Source: Solibacteraceae bacterium (GTDB taxonomy: Bacteria > Acidobacteriota > Terriglobia > Bryobacterales > Bryobacteraceae). Taken from it: DNA of 64,000 nt. Under the pieces are notes generated by a model. That model was not told the origin of the DNA. It made no database searches and was given only the letters and a program-made list of their open reading frames with translations. Location: NCBI GenBank assembly GCA_021324015.1, contig JAJPJX010000136.1:1-64000 (forward strand). Reading direction: 5' to 3'. The translations under genes and the position numbers were made by a program. The first letter of the stretch is position 1. Each line of letters opens with the position of its first letter. This document shows positions 51,232-59,810 of the stretch, piece by piece.

Positions 51232-53682
51232 ATGAAAACTTCCCGACGCCGTTTTCTGGCCGCGGCTGCGGCCGTGACCGGCGCGCCCCTGCCCGCGGCC
51301 GCGCCCGACGCTCCGCCTGACGGATTCGCTCTCGCCCGCAAGCACGCGATCCGGCGCTTGCTTCCCACTCCGAACTTTTTCGAAAGCATGCTGCTCGGCA
51401 ACGGAGATATCGGCGTCTCGGTGATCGTGCGGCCCGATGCTCTGGGCCTGCATATCGGCAAGGAAGACGCCTGGGACATCCGTGTCAGCGAGGACCACTG
51501 GCAGCACGTCCTGCCGTTTCCCGAGCTGCTGGACATGTGGAAGAGGGCGGGCGAGGAAGCCCGGCGTCGCGGCCGGCCTGATATGATTTTTCTCGAGAGC
51601 GAAATCGACTTCCTGCGAGAGTACACCGAAAAGGTTACCTCTTCGTACCGGAAACCCTGGCCGCGTCCCTGGCCTTGCGGCACCGTCTGGATCCATTGGG
51701 ATGCGCGCAAGTTGCGGATTGTGCGTCAGACCCTGGACCCTTCCAACGGACTCTACCGGCTGGAGCTGGAACAGGATGATCTGCGCGGAGCGCATCGCCG
51801 GCTGAGCCTTTACTGCTTCGTGCATGCGAACGCCGGCCACCTCTGCGTGTGGAGCGACGGTCCCGCGCCCATTGCCTCTGTCGCCTACTACGCGCATTTC
51901 AGCAAGGAAGCCCCGCTGCCGCCGCCGCGGCTGGAAGCCGGCAGCGCATCCGGCGCCGATTTCGGCTGGCGCCAGCACTTCCCGGCCCGTCCGGACGCGC
52001 AGCCTTCCCCGAAGGATCGCGAAGTAGCCCTGTGGGCTCACGTGCACGGATCCTTCGCGGTCTCCACCGAGGACCGGCGCGTGTTTCTTCAGGCTACCCG
52101 GGAGCTCCAGCCCCTGCGCCTGGACCTGGCCCTCTACACCACACGCGACCATCCGGACCCCACCGCGCATGCTCGCGACGAAGTCCGGCGCCGGACCACC
52201 CTCGACGCAGGCAAGCTTCAGGGCGAAAGTGAAACCTGGTGGCGCACTTTCTGGTCCCGCTCCGCGGTGGCTTTGGAGGACCAGGATCTGGAACGCCTCT
52301 GGTATCACAACCAGTACTGGCTGGCCTGCTGCCTGCGCGAAGGCAAGATCTCCCCCGGGCTGTTCGGCAACTGGAGCACCGGCCAGATCGGCACGGCCTG
52401 GCATGGCGACTATCACATGAACTACAACACCCAGCAGGTCTTCTGGGGCGTGTTCTCGAGCAACCATGCCGACCAGCATCTGCCCTACGTGGACCTGGTG
52501 GAAAGCCTGCTTCCCATGGCCGAGGCTTTCGCCCGCGAGAAATTCGGCGAGCCGGGCGCATTCTTCCCGCACTCCGCTTATCCGGCGCCGAGCCAGGTGG
52601 TGCCCTATCCCGCCCCGCCCTGGGGTTATGAAGTCTGCGAGACTCCCTGGGTGGTCCAAAGCTTGTGGTGGCATTACCTGTACACCCTCGACCGCGGCTT
52701 GCTGAAGCGCGTCTATCCCCCGCTGCGCGCCGCGGCGCGCTTCCTGGCCGCTTACGTCACCCTAGGCGGCGACGGCAAGTATCACATCATCCCTTCGGTT
52801 TCGCCGGAAAACTGGGGCTTCACCGTAGATTTCTGCCTGAACCGCGATTGCATCATGGACCTGGCGCTAACCGAGTTCGTCCTCGACGCCGTGATCGAAG
52901 CCTCGCGCCTGCTCGACACCGACGCCGGTGAGCGCGAAACCTGGACACACTTGCGGGCGAACCTCGCGCCATATCCGGTGGTCCAGGGTCCTTATGGCGA
53001 GGTCTGGACGGACGTGGCCGACGGCCCGGCCGAGCACGTCTATAATGTGCCGGTCACCCTCGCGCCCGTCTTTCCCGGCGAGCAGGTTGGCCTCGGCCGC
53101 GGCGAGGAGCGACTGGAACTCGCCCGCCGCACCGCCCGGACGGTTCGCCTGGAAGGCGGCAACGACGTGGTCTACCAGCCCCTCATTCGCGCCCGTTTGG
53201 GGATGTTGGACCTCGCCTGGTTCAAGCAGGAAGTGCGCTACTGCGAGTTGCCCAACGGCATCGTCAACGACCGCGTGCGCCAGATTGATGGCCGCTACCG
53301 CGACTCCACCGACTACGACTTTATGATGCGTATGGGTGTCTGGACCGAGAACCTTTCGCTCCCCGCGGTGGTCAACGAGTGCCTCTTGCAGAGCTACACC
53401 GGCACACTCCGCCTGTTCCCGAATACGCAGAACCTGGGACCGGCGCGTTTCGCCGGCCTACGCAGTGTGGGGGCGTTCCTGGTGACCGCCGCGTGGGATG
53501 GCCACGCCATCGTCTCTCCGGTGACGCTGTTTAGCGAGAAGGGAGGCCCTGCGCGGCTGCACAAGCCCTGGCCCAAGGTTCGGGTTCTGGAAGGTAACAA
53601 TCCCGTGCCGGTCACAAGCAGTGGGGACATCGTAGAATTCGAGACCCAACCGGGCCGCCGCTACCAGATTTTGGGGCAGTAG
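51232..53682 (+). CDS. Tat-exported GH95-like alpha-1,2-L-fucosidase
   Basis: This 816-residue protein has a Tat leader (SRRRFLAAAAAV). An N-terminal beta-sandwich is followed by an (alpha/alpha)6 barrel with the GH95 motif HGDYHMNYNTQQVFW, in which Asn397 and Asn399 correspond to the activating asparagines of AfcA, and VSPENWG, where Glu526 fits the general acid. The C-terminal part holds LRLFPNTQNLGPARF. GH95 enzymes invert alpha-1,2-linked fucose or alpha-L-galactose. It diverges from GH29 and is followed by a GH13 enzyme 65 bases downstream. The ATG at 51232 is used because it begins the Tat leader; the longer frame is not. Confidence 0.82.
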   Translation: MKTSRRRFLAAAAAVTGAPLPAAAPDAPPDGFALARKHAIRRLLPTPNFFESMLLGNGDIGVSVIVRPDALGLHIGKEDAWDIRVSEDHWQHVLPFPELLDMWKRAGEEARRRGRPDMIFLESEIDFLREYTEKVTSSYRKPWPRPWPCGTVWIHWDARKLRIVRQTLDPSNGLYRLELEQDDLRGAHRRLSLYCFVHANAGHLCVWSDGPAPIASVAYYAHFSKEAPLPPPRLEAGSASGADFGWRQHFPARPDAQPSPKDREVALWAHVHGSFAVSTEDRRVFLQATRELQPLRLDLALYTTRDHPDPTAHARDEVRRRTTLDAGKLQGESETWWRTFWSRSAVALEDQDLERLWYHNQYWLACCLREGKISPGLFGNWSTGQIGTAWHGDYHMNYNTQQVFWGVFSSNHADQHLPYVDLVESLLPMAEAFAREKFGEPGAFFPHSAYPAPSQVVPYPAPPWGYEVCETPWVVQSLWWHYLYTLDRGLLKRVYPPLRAAARFLAAYVTLGGDGKYHIIPSVSPENWGFTVDFCLNRDCIMDLALTEFVLDAVIEASRLLDTDAGERETWTHLRANLAPYPVVQGPYGEVWTDVADGPAEHVYNVPVTLAPVFPGEQVGLGRGEERLELARRTARTVRLEGGNDVVYQPLIRARLGMLDLAWFKQEVRYCELPNGIVNDRVRQIDGRYRDSTDYDFMMRMGVWTENLSLPAVVNECLLQSYTGTLRLFPNTQNLGPARFAGLRSVGAFLVTAAWDGHAIVSPVTLFSEKGGPARLHKPWPKVRVLEGNNPVPVTSSGDIVEFETQPGRRYQILGQ

Positions 53683-53747
53683 CCCCCAAGCCAAGGCAGT
53701 TGCAACGCCGCCCTTCCTCGCCGCACCATGCAATCAGGAGGAACACG

Positions 53748-55547
53748 ATGGCTACTTCCGTCTGGGCACCCGACGCGCAGTCGGTAATCAATGCCGCCAA
53801 ATCATCCGGTGCGCATCCGTCCCCCGAGGACTGGCGCGACCAGTGGATTTACTTCCTCATGGTGGATCGCTTCCACAACCCCGCGGCGCCTCCGGTTCAC
53901 GCGCCGTTCGATGACCCGGATTTCTACGGCTTCCAGGGAGGCAAGTTCTCCGGCGTGCAACAGCAGTTGACCTATATCCGCCAACTGGGCGCCGGCGCCA
54001 TCTGGCTCAGCCCGGTGCTGAGGAATTTTCCATTCGACCCCAGCACCTACCACGGCTATGGCATCCACGACTTCCTGCATGCCGAACCGCGGTTCGCTGA
54101 CGATCCCGCCCGGGCCGATGAGGAACTCCGCGCGCTGGTGGACGCGGCGCACGCGCAGGGCCTCTACGTCATCCTGGATATCGTCCTCAACCACACCGGC
54201 AATGCGTTTGCCTATCAGTGCGACCCCGGCGACGTCTTCTGCCAAATCCGGCAGGGCGCCGAATCCAGCTATCATGGCATGCCGCAACCGGTGCTCTGGC
54301 GCGATGAAACCGGCGCTGCCCGCCCGGACTTCACCGTCATCGAAGCCATCCCCAACGCGCCGCGCAATGCCCTGGTCTGGCCCGCAGAGCTTCAACAGAA
54401 CCGCTTTTTCCGGCGTCAGGGAGATCCCCAGGGCGGCGGCGACGATACCATCGGCGATTTCAGCGTCCTCAAACAGATGCTTACCGCCGACCCGGATCTC
54501 CAGCGCGTGCTCATTCGCGCCTACCAGTATGTAATCGCCCGCTTCGACATCGATGGTTTCCGCATTGACACACTGCGTTATCTCAAGGGCGATCTGCCGC
54601 GTCTGTTCGGCAACGCCATGCGGGAATTCGCCCTCAGCATCGGGAAGAAGAACTTCTTCACGTTCGGGGAGGTCTTTGACGCGCAGGCCGAAGACGACAT
54701 CGCCCGGTTCATCGGCCGCAACACCGGCGATGCCAGCGAGCTGGTGGGCGTGGATGCGGCCCTGGACTATCCCTTGTACAACTCCCTCAAGCCCATCGCC
54801 AAGGGGTTCGCCCCGCCCTCTGCCGTCACTACCATGTACAACCACCGGAAGCAGGTGGAGCGCAACGTGCTCAGCTCCCACGGGGATGCCACGCGCTACT
54901 TCGTGACTTTCCTCGACAATCACGACGTGAAAGAACGGCTGCGCTACGTGGATCCGAACGACCCACACCACTATGACGATCAGGTGACGCTGGCGCTCGG
55001 CTGCCTGTTCTCCCTGCCGGGCATCCCCTGCCTCTACTACGGCACCGAGCAGGGCCTGCATGGCCGGGGCAGCGATCCCGCCGTGCGCGAAGCCCTCTGG
55101 GGTGGACCCGGTTTCGATCCGCAAAACCCCTTCTACCAAGCCATACACAACATCGCCGGGGTGCGTGCCCGCCGGCCTGCCCTGCGGTATGGCCGCTTCT
55201 ACTTCCGGCCGGTCTCAGGCGACGGCCAGACCTTCGGCATCTCCCCGTTCTCGCCCGGCGTACTGGCATTCTCACGCATACTGAACGACGAGGAAGTGCT
55301 GGTGGTAGCCAATACAAGCACGGACCAGGGCCAGTCACTCGAGGTGATCGTGGACGGGCAGATGAGTGTTCCGGGCGCTTCCTGGCAGGCGCTATATAGC
55401 AACAAGCTGCTGCCTGCCCAGCCCAGCCCAGTGCGGCAGACCGGCCCGGTCACGGTTTACGAAATCGATGGTTCCGTCGGCAGCGGTCCCCTGCGGACCC
55501 TCCGGGTCTCGCTCCAGCCGCTGGAGGTCCAAATCCTGGCCGCATGA
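53748..55547 (+). CDS. GH13 alpha-amylase-family enzyme
   Basis: This 599-residue enzyme has no signal peptide and starts after an AGGAGG site. The catalytic barrel is complete: QWIYFLMVDRFHNP, GIHDFLHAEPRF, DIVLNHTGNAF, nucleophile Asp274 in GFRIDTLRYL, acid/base Glu308 in FTFGEVFDA, and Asp393 in FLDNHDVKER. A calcium-type loop and a C-terminal beta-sandwich follow. It resembles sucrose phosphorylase/trehalose synthase-like and oligosaccharide-cleaving GH13 members; exact specificity is unclear. It lies 65 bases after GH95, in the same direction, and is followed by the strong promoter of an RNA candidate. Confidence 0.85.
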   Translation: MATSVWAPDAQSVINAAKSSGAHPSPEDWRDQWIYFLMVDRFHNPAAPPVHAPFDDPDFYGFQGGKFSGVQQQLTYIRQLGAGAIWLSPVLRNFPFDPSTYHGYGIHDFLHAEPRFADDPARADEELRALVDAAHAQGLYVILDIVLNHTGNAFAYQCDPGDVFCQIRQGAESSYHGMPQPVLWRDETGAARPDFTVIEAIPNAPRNALVWPAELQQNRFFRRQGDPQGGGDDTIGDFSVLKQMLTADPDLQRVLIRAYQYVIARFDIDGFRIDTLRYLKGDLPRLFGNAMREFALSIGKKNFFTFGEVFDAQAEDDIARFIGRNTGDASELVGVDAALDYPLYNSLKPIAKGFAPPSAVTTMYNHRKQVERNVLSSHGDATRYFVTFLDNHDVKERLRYVDPNDPHHYDDQVTLALGCLFSLPGIPCLYYGTEQGLHGRGSDPAVREALWGGPGFDPQNPFYQAIHNIAGVRARRPALRYGRFYFRPVSGDGQTFGISPFSPGVLAFSRILNDEEVLVVANTSTDQGQSLEVIVDGQMSVPGASWQALYSNKLLPAQPSPVRQTGPVTVYEIDGSVGSGPLRTLRVSLQPLEVQILAA

Positions 55548-55553
55548 AGCGGC

Positions 55554-55603
55554 AAAAAAATTTCCGCATAAAACTTGACAAACAGATCTGAAATTCGTAT
55601 AGT
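55554..55603 (+). promoter_or_regulatory. Strong sigma70 promoter with A-tract UP-like element
   Basis: Consensus TTGACA (55575-55580), a 17-base spacer and TATAGT (55598-55603) form a near-perfect promoter. A run of seven A followed by TTT (about 55554-55563) lies upstream of the -35 box, where an UP element would be. The predicted start is near 55610. Confidence 0.8.
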
Positions 55604-55609
55604 GGGATC

Positions 55610-55700
55610 AATACAGACAGCATCCCTGGCGATGAGACCCCTCCCATCGCCAGCCCTCTGAGTGCAAGCCCCGGGAACCCAGCCCGGGGCTTTCTCTTTT
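55610..55700 (+). ncRNA. Candidate small RNA or leader with CCUCC-loop hairpin
   Basis: A roughly 91-nt transcript is expected from the strong promoter at 55575 to the terminator ending near 55700. It has no convincing open frame. Hairpin 1: CTGGCGATG (55626-55634) pairs with CATCGCCAG (55645-55653), 9 perfect pairs, and its 10-base loop reads AGACCCCTCC, with CCUCC identical to the anti-Shine-Dalgarno core of 16S rRNA. A short C-rich linker (CCCTC) follows, then the terminator hairpin. C-rich, anti-Shine-Dalgarno-like loops are typical of regulatory small RNAs that block translation of GGAGG-containing mRNAs. An alternative is an attenuated leader of the DUF1080 gene that starts 76 bases downstream. 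Confidence 0.65.
55666..55700 (+). terminator. Intrinsic terminator
   Basis: AAGCCCCGGG (55666-55675) pairs with CCCGGGGCTT (55683-55692), 10 perfect pairs with a 7-base loop, followed by TTTCTCTTTT up to 55700. It is the clearest terminator of the window and closes the small RNA candidate. Confidence 0.85.
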
Positions 55701-55775
55701 AGAGCAGGCCCTTTCGCCGCTCCTGTTTGCCGATCGGCTAAAGTAGAACAGGAAACTACCTCGGGAGATACCGGT

Positions 55776-56435
55776 ATGCATCGGCGTTCGCTTTTGTGCC
55801 TCACGGCGGCTGTGCCGCAACTCCGCGCAGCGTTCGCGGCTTCCAGCAACTGGCAGCAGCTTTTCAATGGAAAGGATCTCACCGGCTGGCAGCACGTGGG
55901 CAAAGGATCCATGGTGGTCGAAGATGGCCTGATTCGCACGCAGGGCGGCATGGGACTCCTGTGGTGGACCGGAGGCAAGGCCGGTGACTGCATGATCCGT
56001 GTCGTGTTCCGCATGCGCGATCACAACGACAACTCCGGAGTCTTCATTCGGATTCCGATCGAGCCGCGCGAGGAATGGATGCCGGTGCACTACGGCTACG
56101 AAGTCCAGATCGATAACGAGCCGGAGAAGTCCAACGAGACGGACTACCATGCCACCGGCACGCTCTACTCGCTCACCAAGGCCATGGCCCGGCCCGGAAA
56201 ACCCGGCCCGGAATGGAACACCATGGAGATCACGCTGGACGGGCCGCGCACCATAGTCTTTGTCAACGGTGTCAAAGTGACGGACTACACCGAGGGGCAA
56301 CCGGTCGGACCGCGAAAATTCAGCTTTGAGCCATTCCGCGGACCCCGCCCGAGCCAGGGCTACATGGGTCTGCAAAACCACGGCGAGCACGACGTGGTGT
56401 TCTTCAAAGAAGTCGCGCTGAAGAAGCTGCGCTGA
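55776..56435 (+). CDS. DUF1080 (3-keto-disaccharide hydrolase-like) protein
   Basis: This 219-residue exported protein has a signal peptide (1-22) and a jelly-roll domain with the DUF1080 opening NWQQLFNGKDLTGWQHVG, DNSGVFIRIPI and a late GYMGLQNHGEHDVVFFKEVALKKL. Newer work links DUF1080 with hydrolysis of 3-keto-glycosides, which fits the nearby Gfo/Idh/MocA dehydrogenases, but the exact role is inferred. The ATG at 55776 follows GGGAG. An upstream open frame to 55662 overlaps the RNA candidate and is not used. The DNA ligase gene starts 15 bases downstream. Confidence 0.83.
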   Translation: MHRRSLLCLTAAVPQLRAAFAASSNWQQLFNGKDLTGWQHVGKGSMVVEDGLIRTQGGMGLLWWTGGKAGDCMIRVVFRMRDHNDNSGVFIRIPIEPREEWMPVHYGYEVQIDNEPEKSNETDYHATGTLYSLTKAMARPGKPGPEWNTMEITLDGPRTIVFVNGVKVTDYTEGQPVGPRKFSFEPFRGPRPSQGYMGLQNHGEHDVVFFKEVALKKLR

Positions 56436-56450
56436 GGGTCTCCGATCGCC

Positions 56451-57995
56451 ATGCTGCTGGCGGAGGTGGTCGCAACTTCCCGGCGCGTCGCGGAGACCTC
56501 CCGGCGCCTGGAAAAAGCCGGCCTGCTGGCCGCGTTGTTGCAGCGGCTCGATCCCGACGAGGTTGAGACCGCCGTGGCGTTCCTCAGCGGATCGACCCGC
56601 CAGGGACGGCTCGGCGTGGGCTACGCTTCGCTGCGGGATGCCGCCGCACCGCCGGCCGCGGACGCCAGCCTGGAAATCCGCGAGGTGGATCGTAGGTTGA
56701 GTGAGCTCGCCGCGGCGGCTGGGCCGGGCTCGGAAAGGCAGAAGCGCGACCTGCTGCACGCGCTGCTGGCCCGCGCCACCCAGCCCGAACAGGAGTTTCT
56801 TGCCGGCCTGCTGCTCGGCGAAATCCGCCAGGGGGCTCTCGAGGGCTTGATGTTGGAAGCGGTCGCCAAGGCGTCCGGCGCCGCTGCGGACCAAGTCCGG
56901 CGCGCCGTCATGCTGGCGGGCGACATCGCCGGCGTCGCCCGCGCGCTGGCTGAGTCCGGCCCGGCCGGGCTTGCCCGCTTCCAGATCGAGCTGTTCCGGC
57001 CCGTACAGCCCATGCTGGCGCAGACCGCCGATGACGTGGATGCCGCGCTCGACGGTCTCGGCGAAGCCGCTTTGGAGTTCAAGTTCGACGGCGCGCGCGT
57101 CCAGGTTCACCGCGCCGCCGGGGAGGTTCGCGTGTTTTCGCGCAGCCTGAATGACGTGACTCGCGCCGTGCCGGAGCTTGTCGAGACCGTACAGGCGCTG
57201 CCCGGCCGGGATCTTATTCTTGACGGCGAGGCCCTCAGTTTGACGCCGGAAGGCCGCCCACAGCCTTTTCAGGTCACTGCGCGGCGATTCGGCCGCAAGC
57301 TCGATCTGGACCGCATGCGCCAGGAACTGCCGCTGACAACGTTCTGGTTTGACCTGCTGTACCTGGACGGGCAATCTCTCATGGACGAAGCGCACGCGCG
57401 CCGCTTTGCGGCGCTGGAGGAACTGGCGCCGCCGGCCGCCCTGGTGCCATACATGGTGACCGCGGACCACGGTCGTGCGGCTGAGTTTCTGCGCCAGGCG
57501 CTCGAGGCCGGCCACGAAGGCATCATGGCTAAAGCCCCGGGCGCCTCCTATGCCGCGGGCTCCCGCGGCCAAAGCTGGGTGAAGATCAAGAAAGCCCATA
57601 CGCTCGACCTGGTGATCCTGGCAGCGGAATGGGGACACGGAAGGCGCCGCGGCTGGCTCAGCAACCTGCACCTGGGCGCCCGCGACACCGAAAAAGGCGG
57701 CTTTGCCATGCTGGGGAAGACCTTCAAAGGTCTCACCGATGAGATGCTGGCCTGGCAAACCGCCCGCTTGCTCGAAAGCGAGATCGCCCGCGACGCCTAC
57801 ACCGTCTACGTGGAGCCCAAGCTGCTGGTGGAGATAGCCTTCAGTGAACTGCAGATCAGCCACCGCTATCCGAGCGGGCTGGCGCTGCGTTTTGCGCGGG
57901 TGAAGCGCTTTCGGCCGGACAAGCCGCCCGCCGAAGCAGACACCCTGCAAACCGTCCGCAGGCTCGCGGGATTAGCCGCCGGGCACATCGAGTAG
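56451..57995 (+). CDS. ATP-dependent DNA ligase
   Basis: This 514-residue enzyme seals DNA nicks. An alpha-helical DNA-binding domain (about 1-185) leads into the nucleotidyltransferase domain, with the covalent lysine K211 in EFKFDGARVQVH and EGIMAKAPGASYAAGSRG further on, then an OB domain with WVKIKKAHTLDLVILAAEWGHG. The size and layout match mycobacterial LigB-type enzymes, an accessory to NAD-dependent LigA. No ku or ligD-type polymerase gene is nearby, so an end-joining role is not supported here. It follows DUF1080 by 15 bases and precedes a small membrane protein by 12 bases. Confidence 0.88.
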   Translation: MLLAEVVATSRRVAETSRRLEKAGLLAALLQRLDPDEVETAVAFLSGSTRQGRLGVGYASLRDAAAPPAADASLEIREVDRRLSELAAAAGPGSERQKRDLLHALLARATQPEQEFLAGLLLGEIRQGALEGLMLEAVAKASGAAADQVRRAVMLAGDIAGVARALAESGPAGLARFQIELFRPVQPMLAQTADDVDAALDGLGEAALEFKFDGARVQVHRAAGEVRVFSRSLNDVTRAVPELVETVQALPGRDLILDGEALSLTPEGRPQPFQVTARRFGRKLDLDRMRQELPLTTFWFDLLYLDGQSLMDEAHARRFAALEELAPPAALVPYMVTADHGRAAEFLRQALEAGHEGIMAKAPGASYAAGSRGQSWVKIKKAHTLDLVILAAEWGHGRRRGWLSNLHLGARDTEKGGFAMLGKTFKGLTDEMLAWQTARLLESEIARDAYTVYVEPKLLVEIAFSELQISHRYPSGLALRFARVKRFRPDKPPAEADTLQTVRRLAGLAAGHIE

Positions 57996-58007
57996 ACTGG
58001 ATCTTTC

Positions 58008-58466
58008 ATGGCTCGGACTAAACTCCCGGCGCGGCCCGCTCCGCCGCGCACGAGCTATCCGGCCCGTGTGTACGCCGGCCTCGCCTTGGCCGCCGCGCTG
58101 GCACTCGGGGGTAGTGCCTCGTTCTTTGAGTCCGAAAGCCTCTATCAGCGCCAGTATCGCGACCCATACCTGATCGCGCAGCAGTTCCCGCGCCTGGAAG
58201 GCGTGCGCACAGCCGTCCCGGAAAGCGCGGTGATGGGCTACCTGACGGACACGTCTCCCGGCAGCACCGTGTTTGAAGCCATGTACGGTTCGGCGCGCTA
58301 CGTGCTGGCGCCGCGGCTAGTGCGCCTGGACACCAACGCCGCCTGGGTGCTGGGAAACTTCACGCGGCCCGCCGATTTCGCCGCCCTCGCCCGGCGCAAT
58401 GGACTCCGCCTGGAACGCGACTTCGGCAACGGCGTGCTGTTGTTCCGCAAGGAAGGAACCCGGTGA
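58008..58466 (+). CDS. Small membrane-anchored protein coupled to a GT-C-like protein
   Basis: This 152-residue protein has one N-terminal hydrophobic helix (about 20-40, VYAGLALAAALALGGSASFF) and an extracytoplasmic alpha/beta segment with EGVRTAVPESAVMGYL, FEAMYGSARYVLAPRLVRLD and RNGLRLERDFGNGVLLFRKE. I do not recognise the family. Its end overlaps the next gene by four bases (GTGA), so the two are translated together. There is no ribosome binding site; TAGACT (57993-57998) lies nine bases before the ATG, a leaderless-type arrangement. The periplasmic domain may support the membrane glycosyltransferase-like partner. Confidence 0.6.
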   Translation: MARTKLPARPAPPRTSYPARVYAGLALAAALALGGSASFFESESLYQRQYRDPYLIAQQFPRLEGVRTAVPESAVMGYLTDTSPGSTVFEAMYGSARYVLAPRLVRLDTNAAWVLGNFTRPADFAALARRNGLRLERDFGNGVLLFRKEGTR

Positions 58467-59806
58467 TCGCCGCCCTGTGGCTGCTTCCGGCGCTGGCGCT
58501 CGGCTGCCTGATGGTGCTCTGCTTCAGCGGGCTGCGGGAACGCCTTCCTAAGCCCGAGGCCGCCCTGCTCCTCTTCGGCGCCGGAAGCGCCACCGGCATC
58601 GGCGCGGCTTCCTGCCTGTTTTTCGTCTGCCGCCTGCTTCTGCCGGGGAGCGTTCTGTTGCCCCTGCTCCTGGAACTCGCGGCCGTCGCCGCATTGGGCG
58701 TGCTGTACGTGCGCCGCCCGCGAGCCACGCGGGCAAGTGATTCCACCCTAGCGTTCCCCCTGAACCTGGCACTCGCCCTGGCCTTGCCCGCCGCCGTGCT
58801 GGCGGCCACCTGCATCATGGCCGGCACCTGGGAAGCGAACCCGCATGGCGATTGGGACGCCTGGTCGATCTGGAACCTGCGCGCACGGTACCTGGCCGCG
58901 AACAGCGACGCCGCGCGCCGCGCCTGGTCGCCGGACTTGGTTAGCACGCACCCAGAGTATCCCTTGCTCACCTCCGCGTTCGTGGCGCGATGTTGGGCCT
59001 ATTGCGGGTCGGACGACCCCGCGGCGCCGATTGCGGTGTCCTACGTCTTCCTGCTGGCACTGGTATCGGCCGGAGCCGGCGGGGTTGGCCTGCTGCGCTC
59101 GCGCCCGCTGGGGCTGTTGTTCGGTCTCCTGCTGGCCGGCACGCCCGTGCTGTTGCACGCGGTCCCGGCGCAGTATGCGGATGTGCCCCTGGCCTGCTAT
59201 TTCCTGGCCGCCCTTTTGCTGGCCCTGCTCGAAGAGCCGCTGTTCGCCGGGGTCTGCGCCGGGTTGGCCGCCTGGACGAAGGACGAAGGGTCGCTCTTCC
59301 TGCTGGTCTTTGTGGCAGCCTCTGCCGTGTGGCGGCTCAGGGCCCTGCCGCGTGTGCTTCTGGGAGCCGCACCCGGGGCGGTGCTGGCCCTTTCCTTCAA
59401 GCTGCTGATCGCGGCCGGCACCCCATCGCTGGCCGGCCGTGCTGCCGGCACACTGGCGCCGAAACTCTTGGCCGCAAGCCGTTATGTCCAGGTACTGAAA
59501 GCCTTCGCCGCCAGCCTGCTGGACACCAGCTTCCTGTTGCTCTACCTGGCGCTGGCGGTGGTGGCCGCCTCCCTGCGCTTCGATCAGGAGCGGCGGCGCG
59601 ATGCAGTCCTCGCGGTCAGCGTCGGCGGCGTCATGTTGGCCGCCTATTTCTCTTTCTATATCGTGACCCCGTACGATCTGGCCTGGCACCTGGCCACTTC
59701 TCTGAACCGCCTGATCGTGCAGTTGTGGCCGTTGCTCCTGCTGGCCGTGTTCGCGGCCCTGCGCACACCGGAATCTTACGCCGTGGTGACGCGGAAGAGG
59801 AAGTGA
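58463..59806 (+). CDS. GT-C-like polytopic membrane protein
   Basis: This 447-residue integral membrane protein has about eleven hydrophobic helices. Between helices a conserved polar loop, GDWDAWSIWNLRARYL, lies near residue 131 and resembles the first acidic loop of GT-C glycosyltransferases. It is followed by WSPDLVSTHPEYPLLTSAF and TPVLLHAVPAQYADVPLACYFLAA, typical for the DUF2029/PMT-like groups. It starts with GTG at 58463 inside the preceding gene. Substrate and acceptor are unknown. It ends four bases from the stop of the convergent Gfo/Idh/MocA gene. Confidence 0.65.
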   Translation: MIAALWLLPALALGCLMVLCFSGLRERLPKPEAALLLFGAGSATGIGAASCLFFVCRLLLPGSVLLPLLLELAAVAALGVLYVRRPRATRASDSTLAFPLNLALALALPAAVLAATCIMAGTWEANPHGDWDAWSIWNLRARYLAANSDAARRAWSPDLVSTHPEYPLLTSAFVARCWAYCGSDDPAAPIAVSYVFLLALVSAGAGGVGLLRSRPLGLLFGLLLAGTPVLLHAVPAQYADVPLACYFLAALLLALLEEPLFAGVCAGLAAWTKDEGSLFLLVFVAASAVWRLRALPRVLLGAAPGAVLALSFKLLIAAGTPSLAGRAAGTLAPKLLAASRYVQVLKAFAASLLDTSFLLLYLALAVVAASLRFDQERRRDAVLAVSVGGVMLAAYFSFYIVTPYDLAWHLATSLNRLIVQLWPLLLLAVFAALRTPESYAVVTRKRK

Positions 59807-59810
59807 GCCC

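Noticed and set aside
50521-52674. A 717-codon minus-strand frame opposite GH95
   Set aside because: It partly repeats GH29 frame-shifted sequence and is antisense to GH95; no independent support.
55608-57950. A 780-codon minus-strand frame opposite DUF1080 and DNA ligase
   Set aside because: Antisense to strong families and overlaps the RNA candidate; composition is that of a shadow frame.
56451-57995. Non-homologous end-joining locus
   Set aside because: Only the ligase is present; no Ku, polymerase or nuclease domain was seen.
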